Shown here in pieces: positions 33,766 to 43,143 of a stretch of DNA of 64,000 nucleotides. Position 1 is the first letter of the stretch. Each line of letters starts with the position of its first letter. The DNA is taken from positions 930,001-994,000 of the forward strand of contig JASGKF010000001.1 of NCBI GenBank assembly GCA_047600765.1. The letters are read 5' to 3'. The stretch comes from Viridibacterium sp047600765 (GTDB lineage Bacteria > Pseudomonadota > Gammaproteobacteria > Burkholderiales > Rhodocyclaceae). The notes below the pieces were generated by a model. It was given only the letters and a program-made list of their open reading frames with translations, searched no databases and had not been told where the DNA came from. Both the position numbers and the translations under genes were made by a program.

Positions 33766-35239
33766 CGTGCTCGGGCGCGCGCAGCGGCAGACGGATGCTG
33801 ACCTGCGTGCCGACCTCCAGCGTGCTCTGCAGCGCGATCTGGCCACCCAGCAGGCCATTCACCAGCGCATACGCCACATGCAGGCCCAGGCTGGGTCCAT
33901 CGCCGCCAAGACGCGTCGTGAACAAGGGGTCGAAGACATGGGCGAGATCATCGGCCGCAATGCCACAGCCGTTGTCCCGCACTTCGAGCAACACGCTGTC
34001 GCGATCAACCGGCGCGGCGCTGATCGTCACGCGGCTACCGACGCGGCCCGCGACGCCGTGCTCCAGCGCGTTGCCAAGCACCGTGCTCAGCACCTGGTTC
34101 AGCTGTGCCGGATAGCTCTCCAGCACCATGCCCTGCGGCACGCTGGACGTCACCACGGCCCCTGACAGGCGGATCGGCGTCGCCATCAGCAACAGCGTCG
34201 TCGCGACCAGCTCGTCCAGCACGACGGGCTCGCGGCGGATGTTCTTCGGCTCGACGACAATGGCCCGGAAGCTCGCCAGCAGGTCGACCGCTTCCTGCAG
34301 TGACGCATCCAGCATCTGCCCGGCCTCGGTCGCGGCACTGACGAAGGCCGCCAGCTCGCTGCGACGCAGGTTGCCTTCGCCAAGGTGTTCGCCGATCTGC
34401 TGGCTGCGCGTCAGCAGGCTGCTGGCCAGCAGGCGGGCGTTGCCGATGGGCGTGTTCAGCTCGTGTGCCACGCCCGCCACCATGCGCCCCAGGCTCAGCA
34501 GCTTGCGCGTCTCGATGAGGGCGCTCTGCGTGCGCTGCAGTTCATCGATGGTGCGTGTCAGCACGGCGTTACGCTCGTCGAGCACCGCCGTGCGCTCGAT
34601 GACGCGCCGCTCCAGCTGCGTGTTGAGCTCGGCCATGGCCGCATGGCTGCGCTGCAGCTCGTGCAGGCGCTCCTGCTCCTGCAGCATCATCAGGTGCCGT
34701 TCGATGGCAATGCTCGCCAGATGTGTGGCCGCCTGCACGGCGTCGCGATGGAAGTCGAGCGGCCGCGAAGGCGCCGCGTAGTAGAGCGCAAACGTGCCCA
34801 GCACACGGCCATCCACGCCTTTTACCGGCGTGGACCAGCAAGCGCGCAAGCCAAGTGGCAGCGCAAAGGCCCGGTATGGCTCCCAACGCGGATCGGTCTC
34901 GATGTCTTCCGCCAGCACGGCCTCGCCGGTGAATGCCGCCGTGCCGCAGGAGCCCGCTATGGGCCCGATGCGCTGGCCATCCACGGCACGGTTGTAGACC
35001 TCAGGCAGGCTGGGTGCCGCACCGTGCCGCACACAGTCACCGTCGAGCAACAGCACCGAACAGCGCACGTCGGGCGCCAGCGCCTCGATGTGACGACACA
35101 GCAGGTCCAGCGTTGCGAACAACGGCTCGCCACGCGCCACCGATTCGAGCACCTCGCTCTGCAGCACGAGCAGGTCCGCGGAGCGCAACATGCCCACCGC
35201 GGCCATATCCTCCGTCTGCACCCCCGGCAGTCGTCCCAT
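33749..35239 (-). CDS. GAF-domain histidine kinase, soluble
   Basis: A 496-residue cytoplasmic sensor kinase. A GAF domain occupies about 25-180 (LLDGDCVRHGAAPSLPEVY, GSCGTAAFTGEAVLAEDI, ACWSTPVKG), followed by a coiled coil (about 185-245). The H-box is MVAGVAHELNTPIGNARL with His259, and the HATPase part has an N-box (GNALEHGVAG), G1 (DNGCGI), FTTRLGGDG and GLHVAYALV. No transmembrane helix and no adjacent response regulator, so it is an orphan kinase. It is divergent from rlhA; the 212-base gap holds no other gene. Confidence 0.9.
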   Translation of the reverse strand: MGRLPGVQTEDMAAVGMLRSADLLVLQSEVLESVARGEPLFATLDLLCRHIEALAPDVRCSVLLLDGDCVRHGAAPSLPEVYNRAVDGQRIGPIAGSCGTAAFTGEAVLAEDIETDPRWEPYRAFALPLGLRACWSTPVKGVDGRVLGTFALYYAAPSRPLDFHRDAVQAATHLASIAIERHLMMLQEQERLHELQRSHAAMAELNTQLERRVIERTAVLDERNAVLTRTIDELQRTQSALIETRKLLSLGRMVAGVAHELNTPIGNARLLASSLLTRSQQIGEHLGEGNLRRSELAAFVSAATEAGQMLDASLQEAVDLLASFRAIVVEPKNIRREPVVLDELVATTLLLMATPIRLSGAVVTSSVPQGMVLESYPAQLNQVLSTVLGNALEHGVAGRVGSRVTISAAPVDRDSVLLEVRDNGCGIAADDLAHVFDPLFTTRLGGDGPSLGLHVAYALVNGLLGGQIALQSTLEVGTQVSIRLPLRAPEHGLPAR

Positions 35240-35452
35240 ACCTGCAGCTCCGCGAAACCAACATCCTGACTATGGCGCAGCGATCAGGCCGATGCAATCG
35301 GCATGGATCAACGGCACGCCCGACAAGCCGCAAATTCTATCTGAAAGAACGGTTGCGCATACCCCCTGCCCGCCGCAAAGCTCGGATGAATACTAGGAAG
35401 GACCGCCTGCCTCCCCTATCATCGCGACCTTGCACCACCCCGATTGCGCCTC

Positions 35453-37418
35453 ATGAGTCTCGCCCCGCACCAGCTCGAACTACTCTCCCCTGCCCGCACT
35501 GCCGAAATCGGCCGCGAAGCCGTCCTGCACGGCGCTGACGCCGTCTACATCGGCGGGCCGGCCTTCGGGGCGCGCACCAACGCCGAAAACACCGTCAGCG
35601 ACATCGCTGGCCTGGTGGAGTTCGCGCACCGCTATGGCTCGCGCATCATGGTCACGCTTAACACCATCCTGCACGACAGTGAGCTCGACGCCGCACGCCA
35701 GTTGGTACAGGAGTACTACGACGCCGGCGTCGATGGCCTCATCGTGCAGGACATGGCCCTGCTCGAACTCGACCTGCCGCCCATCCAGCTGCACGCCTCC
35801 ACGCAGTGCGACATCCGCACCGTCGAGAAAGCGAAGTTCCTCAGCCAGGCTGGCTTCTCGCAGATCGTGCTGGCGCGCGAACTGACGCTGCAGCAGATCG
35901 CCGCCATGCGCGCTGCCGTCGCGCCCGATGTCGCGCTCGAATTCTTCATCCACGGCGCCCTCTGCGTGGCCTTCTCCGGCAACTGCTACATCAGCCACGC
36001 GCATAGCGGCCGCAGCGCCAACCGCGGCAGCTGCTCGCAGGACTGCCGTCTGCCCTACACGCTGGAAGACAACCAGGGCCGCGTCGTCGCCTTCGACAAG
36101 CACCTGCTGTCGATGAAGGACAACGACCAGAGCGCCAATCTGCGCGCCCTCGTCGAACGCCGGCATCCGCAGCTTCAAGATCGAAGGCCGCTACAAGGAC
36201 ATGAGCTACGTGAAGAACATCACCGCTCATTACCGCACCCTGCTCGACGAGATCCTCGAAGAGCGCCCCGAGCTTGCGGCTGCCTCGCACGGCAAGAGCG
36301 TTTTCAGTTTCACGCCCGAGCCCGACAAGACCTTCAACCGCAGTGCTACCGACTACTTCGTCACGGGTCGCAAGGAAGACATCGGCGCTTTCGACGCCCC
36401 GACCCACGTCGGCCTGCCGCTGGGCACGGTCACGAAGCTGGGCCCGGACTGGTTCGAGATCGACGCCGACGAGCCGCTCGCCAACGGCGACGGCCTCACC
36501 TGGATGAACAAGCGCACCGTGTGTGGCGTGCAGGCCGACGTGGTGAAGCAGATCGGCAGCGCCTGGCGTGTGACGCCCAACCAGAAGACCGCCGAACTCG
36601 CCGGTCTCAAAGTCGGCACACGCATCTCGCGCAACCGTGACCACGCCTGGGAACAGGCCCTGCTGAAAAAATCCGCCGACCGCCGCATCACCGTCAACAT
36701 GCTGTTCGCCGAGACCGACCAGGGCTTCTCACTGACCGTCACCGACGAGACCGGCATCGGCGCCACCGTCGAGGTCGCGCACGACAAGGCGCCCGCGCAG
36801 AACGTCGACCGCGCCGGCAGCAGCCTCAGCGAAAGCCTCGGCAAACTCGGCACAACCATATTCGTCGCACGCGACATCGGCATCGTCTGGTCGCAGGCCC
36901 TGTTCGTGCCCGCCTCACTCGCCAACCAGCTGCGCCGCGATGCAATCGCGCAGCTCGAAGCAGCCCGCCTCGCAGCCCTGCCGCGCTGGACGCGCGCTGC
37001 AGCCGTCGAGCCGCCCGTGCCCTACCCCGAGAAGTCGCTGAGCTATCTCGCCAACGTCTACAACGCAGCTGCACGCCGCTTCTACACGAAGCACGGCGTC
37101 GAACTGATCTCTGCAGCGTACGAATCGCACGAAGAAGAAGGCGAAGTCTCGGTGATGGTCACCAAGCACTGCCTGCGCTTCTCGTTCAACCTGTGCCCCA
37201 AGCAGGCCAAGGGTGTACAAGGCGTGCAGGGCCAGGTGAAGGCCGAACCGATGACCCTGGTGAATGGCAACGAGCGCATGACCCTGCGCTTCGACTGCAA
37301 GCCCTGCGAGATGCACGTCGTCAGCAAGATGAAGAAGCACATCTTCAACAGCCCGCCACCGAGCGTGGTGGAGATTCCGGTGACGTTTCACAAGAAGCGG
37401 CCTGAGGCTTCCGTATAA
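35453..37418 (+). CDS. rlhA: RlhA-type U32 family protein, interrupted by a +1 frameshift
   Basis: After correction this is a 654-residue U32 "peptidase" family protein of YdcP/RlhA length. RlhA hydroxylates C2501 of 23S rRNA in E. coli. N-terminal part: LELLSPARTAEIGREAVLHG, AVYIGGPAFGAR, MVTLNTILHD, QLHASTQCDI, IHGALCVAFSGNCYISH and the Cys-rich RGSCSQDCRLPY (Fe-S type ligands). C-terminal part keeps the Cys pair CPKQ and the CKPCEM motif. The frame breaks at GTCGAAC (36152-36158). Dropping one A gives LVDAGIRSFKIEGRYKD and joins the two parts exactly. I treat it as a sequence error, though a real pseudogene cannot be excluded. ATG at 35453 is used. Confidence 0.88.
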
Positions 37419-37470
37419 GTCAGGGAAACTCGTGGCAACAGGGGATGTCTGTCACGTGAGGAACGTTCTG

Positions 37471-37605
37471 CCCCTCTCCCGGCCCTGACGGGCCACCCTC
37501 CCCCGAGGGGGAGGGGACAGCCACGAGGGTCACGCGCCCGAAAGCCAACAGCTCCCTGCCGTTCCCTCTCCCCGGGGAGAGGGTGGCCGGAGGCCGGGAG
37601 AGGGG
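37471..37605. repeat. Paired inverted repeat with CCCTCTCCC arms
   Basis: Left arm 37471-37516 and right arm 37564-37605 are imperfect inverted copies (CCCCTCTCCCGGCC... and ...GGCCGGGAGAGGGG); each arm ends in its own small palindrome (CCCCGAGGGGG and CCCCGGGGAG). It fills most of the gap between rlhA and the MFS gene and resembles a dispersed noncoding element. Confidence 0.8.
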
Positions 37606-37637
37606 AAATCGTCGCAAGCCGCCCACACCCACAACAC

Positions 37638-39053
37638 ATGAGCCCCATCCTCACCTTCCGCTTCTTCGGCCGCGACATCCCCCTGCTGCCCGTCATCGTC
37701 GCCAGTGCGCTGTTCATGGAGAACATGGACTCGACGGTGATCGCCACCTCGTTGCCGGTGATTGCGAAGGACCTGCTCGAAGATCCGGTCGCGCTCAAGC
37801 TGGCGCTGACCTCCTACCTCGTGAGCCTCGCCATCTTCATCCCCGTGAGTGGCTGGATGGCGGATCGCTTCGGTTCGCGCAGCGTGTTCCTGTGGGCGAT
37901 GGGCGTGTTCATGGGCGGCTCGATGCTTTGCGCCTTCTCCAGCACACTGGGCGGTTTCGTCGCAGCGCGCTTCGTGCAGGGCATGGGCGGCGCGATGATG
38001 GTGCCGGTGGGGCGACTGGTGATCCTGCGTTCGACCGAGAAGGCAGATCTCGTGCGCATGATGAGTTACCTCACCATTCCCGCGCTGCTGGGGCCGGTCG
38101 TGGGGCCGCCGCTGGGTGGCTTCATCAGCACTTACTTTCACTGGCGCTGGATCTTCTTCATCAACATCCCGATCTGCGTGCTGGGCCTCTACCTCGCCTG
38201 GCGCCATGTGCCACAGGTGAAGGAAGACGACATGCGTCCGCTCGACGTCAGCGGCTTCGTGCTGTCAGCCTTCGGCCTCGCCCTGCTGATGCTGGGTTTC
38301 GCCACGCTGGGCCGGCATCTCGTGTCAACGCCGACCTCGGTGCTGTGCCTGCTCATCGGTGGCGCGACGATGGCGCTCTACCTGTGGCATGCACGCCGTG
38401 CAGCGACACCGCTGCTCACGCTGTCCCTGTTCCGCATCGCCACCTTCCGCGCCAGCGTCGCGGGCGGCTTCATGTTCCGCGTCGGTATCGGCGCAATCCC
38501 CTTCCTGCTGCCACTGATGATGCAGCTGGGCTTCGGCCTCAGCCCCTTCGAGTCAGGCCTGCTGACCTGTGCCACGGCCATGGGCGCCGTGTTCATGAAG
38601 ACCACGGCGGCAGGCATCCTGCAGCGCTGGGGCTTCCGCAAGGTGGTGATCGCCAACACCGTGTTCGTCGGGCTGTCGCTGGGCGTGATCGCCCTCTTCA
38701 CGGCACAGACGCCGCACATCCTGATGATTGCCGTGCTCTTCGCCGGCGGCTGCCTGCGCTCGCTGCAATTCACCAGCCTCAACGCACTCTCCTACGCCGA
38801 CGTAGAGCCCGCCCAGATGAGCCAGGCCACCAGCCTCGCGAGCGTTGTGCAGCAACTCGCCGCAGGCATGGGCGTGACCATCGGCGCGGCCGCCCTGCAG
38901 GGCGCACAGTTCTTCCGTGGCGGCGAAACGCTGGTCGCCAGCGACTTCTCGATGGCCTTCGTCTGCGTGGCGCTGCTGTCGATGAGCGCCCTCGCCCTGC
39001 TGACGCGTCTGCCTGCAGACGCCGGGGCAGCGCTGTCAGGCGCGCGCCACTGA
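37638..39053 (+). CDS. DHA2-family MFS drug exporter
   Basis: A 471-residue inner-membrane protein with about 14 transmembrane helices, the layout of EmrB/QacA proton-drug antiporters. Motif A is GWMADRFGSRSVF near residue 70; MDSTVIATSLPVIAKDL in the first helix is the typical motif D1 region; GPVVGPPLGGFISTYFHWRWIFFINIPI is motif C and beyond (helix 5-6). No EmrA-type adaptor gene is adjacent, so it may work alone or with the RND operon's adaptor, which is unlikely. The REP-like pair precedes it. Confidence 0.9.
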   Translation: MSPILTFRFFGRDIPLLPVIVASALFMENMDSTVIATSLPVIAKDLLEDPVALKLALTSYLVSLAIFIPVSGWMADRFGSRSVFLWAMGVFMGGSMLCAFSSTLGGFVAARFVQGMGGAMMVPVGRLVILRSTEKADLVRMMSYLTIPALLGPVVGPPLGGFISTYFHWRWIFFINIPICVLGLYLAWRHVPQVKEDDMRPLDVSGFVLSAFGLALLMLGFATLGRHLVSTPTSVLCLLIGGATMALYLWHARRAATPLLTLSLFRIATFRASVAGGFMFRVGIGAIPFLLPLMMQLGFGLSPFESGLLTCATAMGAVFMKTTAAGILQRWGFRKVVIANTVFVGLSLGVIALFTAQTPHILMIAVLFAGGCLRSLQFTSLNALSYADVEPAQMSQATSLASVVQQLAAGMGVTIGAAALQGAQFFRGGETLVASDFSMAFVCVALLSMSALALLTRLPADAGAALSGARH

Positions 39054-39146
39054 GCTGACCGCAGGCTTGCCCCGAAAGGGCAAGTTCAGCGCAGGCCTCA
39101 CGCCTGCCAACCAGAATGAAGCTCCCCGACCCGAACGGAGAACGTC

Positions 39147-39518
39147 ATGTCCAACCGCTACCGCGTCCGCGCCAAGGACGGCAGCTTCAGTTTTACGGTC
39201 GTCATGGCCGGCGACGCCAGATTCCGTGACGGCTCCTGGGACATCACCGACAAGAACAACCTCAAGGCGCTCGACCCGCTACTGGTAGCCGGCCCGTGGC
39301 GCTTCATGCCCGGTACCGGCAGCGCACCGGGAACACTGTGGTTCAAGCCCGGCAACAAGAAGTCACATCCTGGCGTAATGATGTTCCGCAACGTGCCGGG
39401 AGACTTCGTGCACGGCGACTTCTGCAGCACGACCTCGGGCGAGGGCGTCATCTTTCCGGACAACACGACGAAAGAGATTCCCATCGAATGGACCATCGAT
39501 GGCCCCGGTTGCATCTGA
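39147..39518 (+). CDS. Unknown small soluble protein
   Basis: A 123-residue protein without signal peptide, predicted beta-rich (YRVRAKDGSFSFTVVMAGD, GTLWFKPGNKKSHPGVMMF, EIPIEWTIDGPGCI). CGGAGAACGTC precedes the ATG. The 93-base gap before it holds a GCTTGCCC/GGGCAAG hairpin. No family recognised. It converges with the LysR gene, 12 bases apart. Confidence 0.65.
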   Translation: MSNRYRVRAKDGSFSFTVVMAGDARFRDGSWDITDKNNLKALDPLLVAGPWRFMPGTGSAPGTLWFKPGNKKSHPGVMMFRNVPGDFVHGDFCSTTSGEGVIFPDNTTKEIPIEWTIDGPGCI

Positions 39519-39530
39519 GCAAGCGGCCAT

Positions 39531-40448
39531 TCAATCCTGTTTCAAGCCAGGCGCCCTGATCTCGCTCGCCTGAAGGATGCGCTCCATCAGGAAGTCCACG
39601 TAGCGGCGCGAAGCCGTGTTGGCTCCCATGCGGGCCGGATACAGCGCATAACAACCTGCCCCCGCCGACTCCCAGCCCGGCAGCACTTCGCGCAGCAGGC
39701 CTTGCTGCAACTCCTCCTGCACGATGAAGGCCGGCAACAGGATGAGGCCGATGCCTTCGCAACCGAGCTGACGTTGTGCGATGCCATTGCTGACGATCAT
39801 GCGCGCACGGATCGGCACCGCCTTGTACAGCTCGTCCCCACACGCCATGTCCACGCTCTGCTCGGTGCCGATACTGACCCACTCGTGTTCAGCGAGCTCG
39901 GCAGGATGCTTGGGCTCGCCGCAGCGCGCGAGGTATTCGGGTGAAGCAAAGATGCGGCGTGGCGCGTCGAACAGTTTGCGCGAGACGAGGGAGGAGTCCG
40001 GTTGCTCGCCGAAGCGGATCGCGAGGTCTATGCCCTCCTGCACGATGTTGCGCGGCCGGTCGTCGAAGTCGAAGCGCATCTGCAGCTGCGGATGCAGCCG
40101 GGCGAAGTCCGCCGCGCTGGCCAGAAAGCGCGGGCTTGCGAAGGGGCCGGGAACAATGACCCACAGGCGACCACTCAAAGCCGCGGATTCGCTCGCCATC
40201 GCACTGAGCCCAGCTTCGGCCGACTGCACCATGGCCAGGCAGGACTCGTAGAGACGCGCGCCGTCGGGTGTTGGGGAAAGGTGGCGTGTCGAGCGGTAGA
40301 GCAAGGTGACGCCGATCTGCTTTTCCAGCGTGGCCACGTGATGGCTGACGACCGAGGCCGACAAGTCCAGCGCCTCGGCCGCGCGCCGGAACGAGCCGAG
40401 CTCCACCACCTTGGCGAACACCGCCATGCTGCGCAGCTTGTCGAGCAT
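39531..40448 (-). CDS. LysR-family regulator, divergent from the RND efflux operon
   Basis: A 305-residue LysR transcription factor. The winged HTH is at residues 1-60 (MAVFAKVVELGSFRRAAEALDLSASVVSHHVATLE), followed by the effector-binding domain. It is of the AaeR/DsdC-like group with LSGRLWVIVPGPFASPRFL. Start ATG at 40448 is chosen because homology begins at MLDKLRSMAVF. It is transcribed away from the NodT-type gene with a 112-base gap, the classical arrangement for regulating the divergent operon. Confidence 0.9.
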   Translation of the reverse strand: MLDKLRSMAVFAKVVELGSFRRAAEALDLSASVVSHHVATLEKQIGVTLLYRSTRHLSPTPDGARLYESCLAMVQSAEAGLSAMASESAALSGRLWVIVPGPFASPRFLASAADFARLHPQLQMRFDFDDRPRNIVQEGIDLAIRFGEQPDSSLVSRKLFDAPRRIFASPEYLARCGEPKHPAELAEHEWVSIGTEQSVDMACGDELYKAVPIRARMIVSNGIAQRQLGCEGIGLILLPAFIVQEELQQGLLREVLPGWESAGAGCYALYPARMGANTASRRYVDFLMERILQASEIRAPGLKQD

Positions 40449-40560
40449 TGTTTCACCTAATGAGATTGTAAATTTGATTAATCCCACTATATCGCACAAT
40501 CACAAAACCCTATGCTGGCAGCACATATCCAGTCTGCCCCAGCCTCATTCGCCCGCTTTC
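40449..40560. promoter_or_regulatory. Divergent LysR / efflux operon control region
   Basis: The gap is AT-rich (AATGAGATTGTAAATTTGAT, then TTAATCCCACTATATCGCAC), against a GC-rich background. It includes GATT-N12-AATC and T-N11-A candidates for LysR binding. The exact operator cannot be fixed by reading alone. Confidence 0.5.
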
Positions 40561-42022
40561 ATGCACACGCCTGCACAACCCTCCTCCCTCCAGCGCCTCG
40601 GCAACAGCCCGCGCCGCTGGCTGACGGCCCTGCCGCTGAGCCTGCTGCTCGCGGCCTGCGCCGTCGGCCCTGACTATCGCCAGCCCGACGTCGCCACGCC
40701 CAAGCAATGGCAGGCGCCCCTGCCTCACGATGGCAAGCTCGATCAGCTCGGCAACTGGTGGTCGCAGTTCCAGGACCCCGTGCTCGACGAGCTGCTGCGC
40801 GCGGCACAAGCCGACAGCCCCTCGCTCGACAAAGCCAGCGCAGCGATCCGCCTTGCACGCGCCAACCTGCGCAGTGCGGGCGCCAGCAGCCTGCCCAGCC
40901 TCAAAGGCACGGCCAGCGAAATCCGCAGCGGTACCCAGCAAGGCAACGGCGCGGCCCCTGTCACGACGACGACCAGCAAGCTCGACGCCAGCTGGGAGCT
41001 TGACCTGTTCGGCGGCACGCGTCGCTCGGTGGAATCGGGCAGTGCACTGCGCGACGCGCGCGAAGCCGACTGGCATGACGCACGCATCTCGCTCGCCGCC
41101 GAAGTCGCCACCAGCTACGTCGACTACCGCGCCTGCCAGCTCAAGCTCGCCGCCTACCAGGACACGCTGCGCTCGCAACGCGCCACCGCCGAGCTGACGC
41201 AGCTGTCGGTCAAGGCTGGCTTCACCGCGCCTGCTGATGGCTCGCTCGCCGATGCAGGTGCGGCCAGCGCATCGGCCAGCGCGATTGCGCAGACCGCCGA
41301 ATGCGATGTCACCATCAAGTCGCTGGTGGCCCTCAGCGGGCTCGACGAGACCCGCGTGCGCAGCCTGCTGGCCAGCCGCCCGGCCACCATCCCGCAACCC
41401 GCAGCGCGAACCGTTGAACAGCGTGCCCGCGCAGCTGCTCACGCAGCGGCCGGACCTCGTCTCGGCCGAACGCGCCGTCGCCTCTGCCAGCGCACAGATC
41501 GGCGTTGCCGAAGCTGCGCGCTATCCCAGCCTCACACTCAACGGCTCCATCAGCCTGTCCGCCACCAGCCTCGCCAGCAGCCTGCCCTGGTCATTCGGCC
41601 CCACGCTGACCATCCCCATCTTCAACGGTGGTGCGCTGGCGGCCAAGGTCGAAGCCGCGCGTGCCAACTACGACTCTGCGCTCGCCACCTACAAGTCATC
41701 GGTGCGTACTGCCGTGAAGGAAGTCGAACAAGCCCTCGTGCGCCTCGACGGCGCCGTTCGCCGTGAAGACGACGCACGCAACAGCGCTGCGGGCTACCGC
41801 GCCTACTTCACGGCCAGCGAACAGAACTGGCGTGCTGGTGGCACCAGCTTGCTCAACCTCGAAACCGCGCGACGCAACGCCATCACGGCCGAGCTCAACC
41901 TCATCAGCCTGCAACAGGCCCGTGTCGAATACTGGATCGCGCTCTACAAAGCCATGGGCGGCGGCTGGCAAGCCGGCGCAACAGACAACACGACCGAACA
42001 AGCATCACCTCCCCGGAATTGA
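40561..42022 (+). CDS. NodT-type outer-membrane efflux lipoprotein, interrupted by a +1 frameshift
   Basis: After correction a 486-residue outer-membrane factor (TolC superfamily, NodT/OprM type). Lipoprotein signal ends LLLAACAVGPDY, the usual start for this family; two OEP repeats follow (DPVLDELLRAAQADSPSLDKA and VPAQLLTQRPDLVSAERAVASASAQIGVAEAARYPSL). The frame changes at GTTGAAC (41413-41419). Reading GTTGAC gives TVDSVPAQLLTQRPDL, as expected. The protein would form the outer-membrane channel for the adaptor and pump encoded next. Gap to the adaptor gene is 7 bases. Confidence 0.9.
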
Positions 42023-42029
42023 ACGCATC

Positions 42030-43143
42030 ATGAACAAGACTCTCCGTAACGGACTCATCGTTGTCGCTGTGCTTGCCGCCATCGGCGCGGGCGTCCTCGT
42101 CGTCGCACGCAAGCCCGCCCAGAGCGCCGTCAACAACGCGGCCCCCAATGCCGTGATGGCCGTCAATCTGACGACGCCGACACAACAGAGCTGGCCGCTG
42201 ATCCTGCAAGCCAACGGCCCGATTGCAGCGTGGCAGGAAGGCATCGTCAGCGCCGAAACCGGCGGCCTGCGCATCACCGCCCTGCATGCCGACGTGGGCG
42301 ACAACGTCAGACGCGGCCAACTGCTCGCCGAGCTGGCGCAGGAGTCGGTCAATGCCGACCTGCGCAAGTTCGAAGCCGCGCTCGCCTCGGCCCGCGCCAG
42401 CCTCGCCCAGGCCCATGCCGACGCCGAACGCGCACGTGCCGTCAAAGGCAGCGGGGCGCTCTCCGAGCAGCAGATCAGCAACTACCTCAACACCGAACTG
42501 ACTGCACAGGCCAATGTGGATTCGGCACAGGCCCAGCTCGACGCACAGCGCGTGACCCTGGCCCGCACGCGCGTCGTCGCCGTCGATGACGGCATCATCA
42601 CCTCGCGCAGCGCCACGCTGGGCAAGGTTGTCGCGTCGGGCGAAGAGCTCTATCGCCTCGTGCGCCAGAACCGTTTCGAATGGCGCGCCGAGCTCGACGC
42701 GCAACAACTGCCGCGCGTACGCCCCGGTCAAACTCGCAGTCATCACGACACCCGGCGGTGCTGAAATCCGCGGCAAGGTGCGCATCGCCGCCCCCACGCT
42801 GGCCACCGAAACCAGCCGCGCCTATGCCTACGTCATCCTGCCCGTCGGCAGCGCCGCGCGTGCCGGCATGTACGCCAGCGGCCGCATCGAACTGGGCGAC
42901 CAGCCCGCACTGACCGTGCCGCAAAGTGCCGTGGTGATGCGCGATGGCATGAGCTACGTGTTCGAAGTCGGCAGCGACAGTCGCGCAGTCCGTCGCAAGG
43001 TCAGCATCGGCCGCCGTCAGGGTGATCGCGTCGAAGTGCTCAGCGGCATCACGCCGCAAGCGCAACTGGTGGCCAGCGGTGCGGCCTTCCTGTCCGACGG
43101 TGATGTCGTGAGCATTGCGGCTGACAGCAAGGAGAAGTCATGA
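42030..43143 (+). CDS. RND periplasmic adaptor (HlyD/MFP family), interrupted by a +1 frameshift
   Basis: After correction a 370-residue membrane-fusion protein. N-terminal anchor (about residues 6-26), lipoyl-like half-motifs (GLRITALHADVGDNVRRGQLLAEL and VDDGIITSRSATLGKVVASGEELYRL), a coiled hairpin in between (ADLRKFEAALASARASLAQAHADAE region) and a beta-barrel part (GMYASGRIELGD). The frame breaks at GTCAAAC (42727-42733); removing one A gives RVRPGQLAVITTPGGAE. It links the RND pump to the outer-membrane factor. The stop overlaps the pump start (ATGA). Confidence 0.9.
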
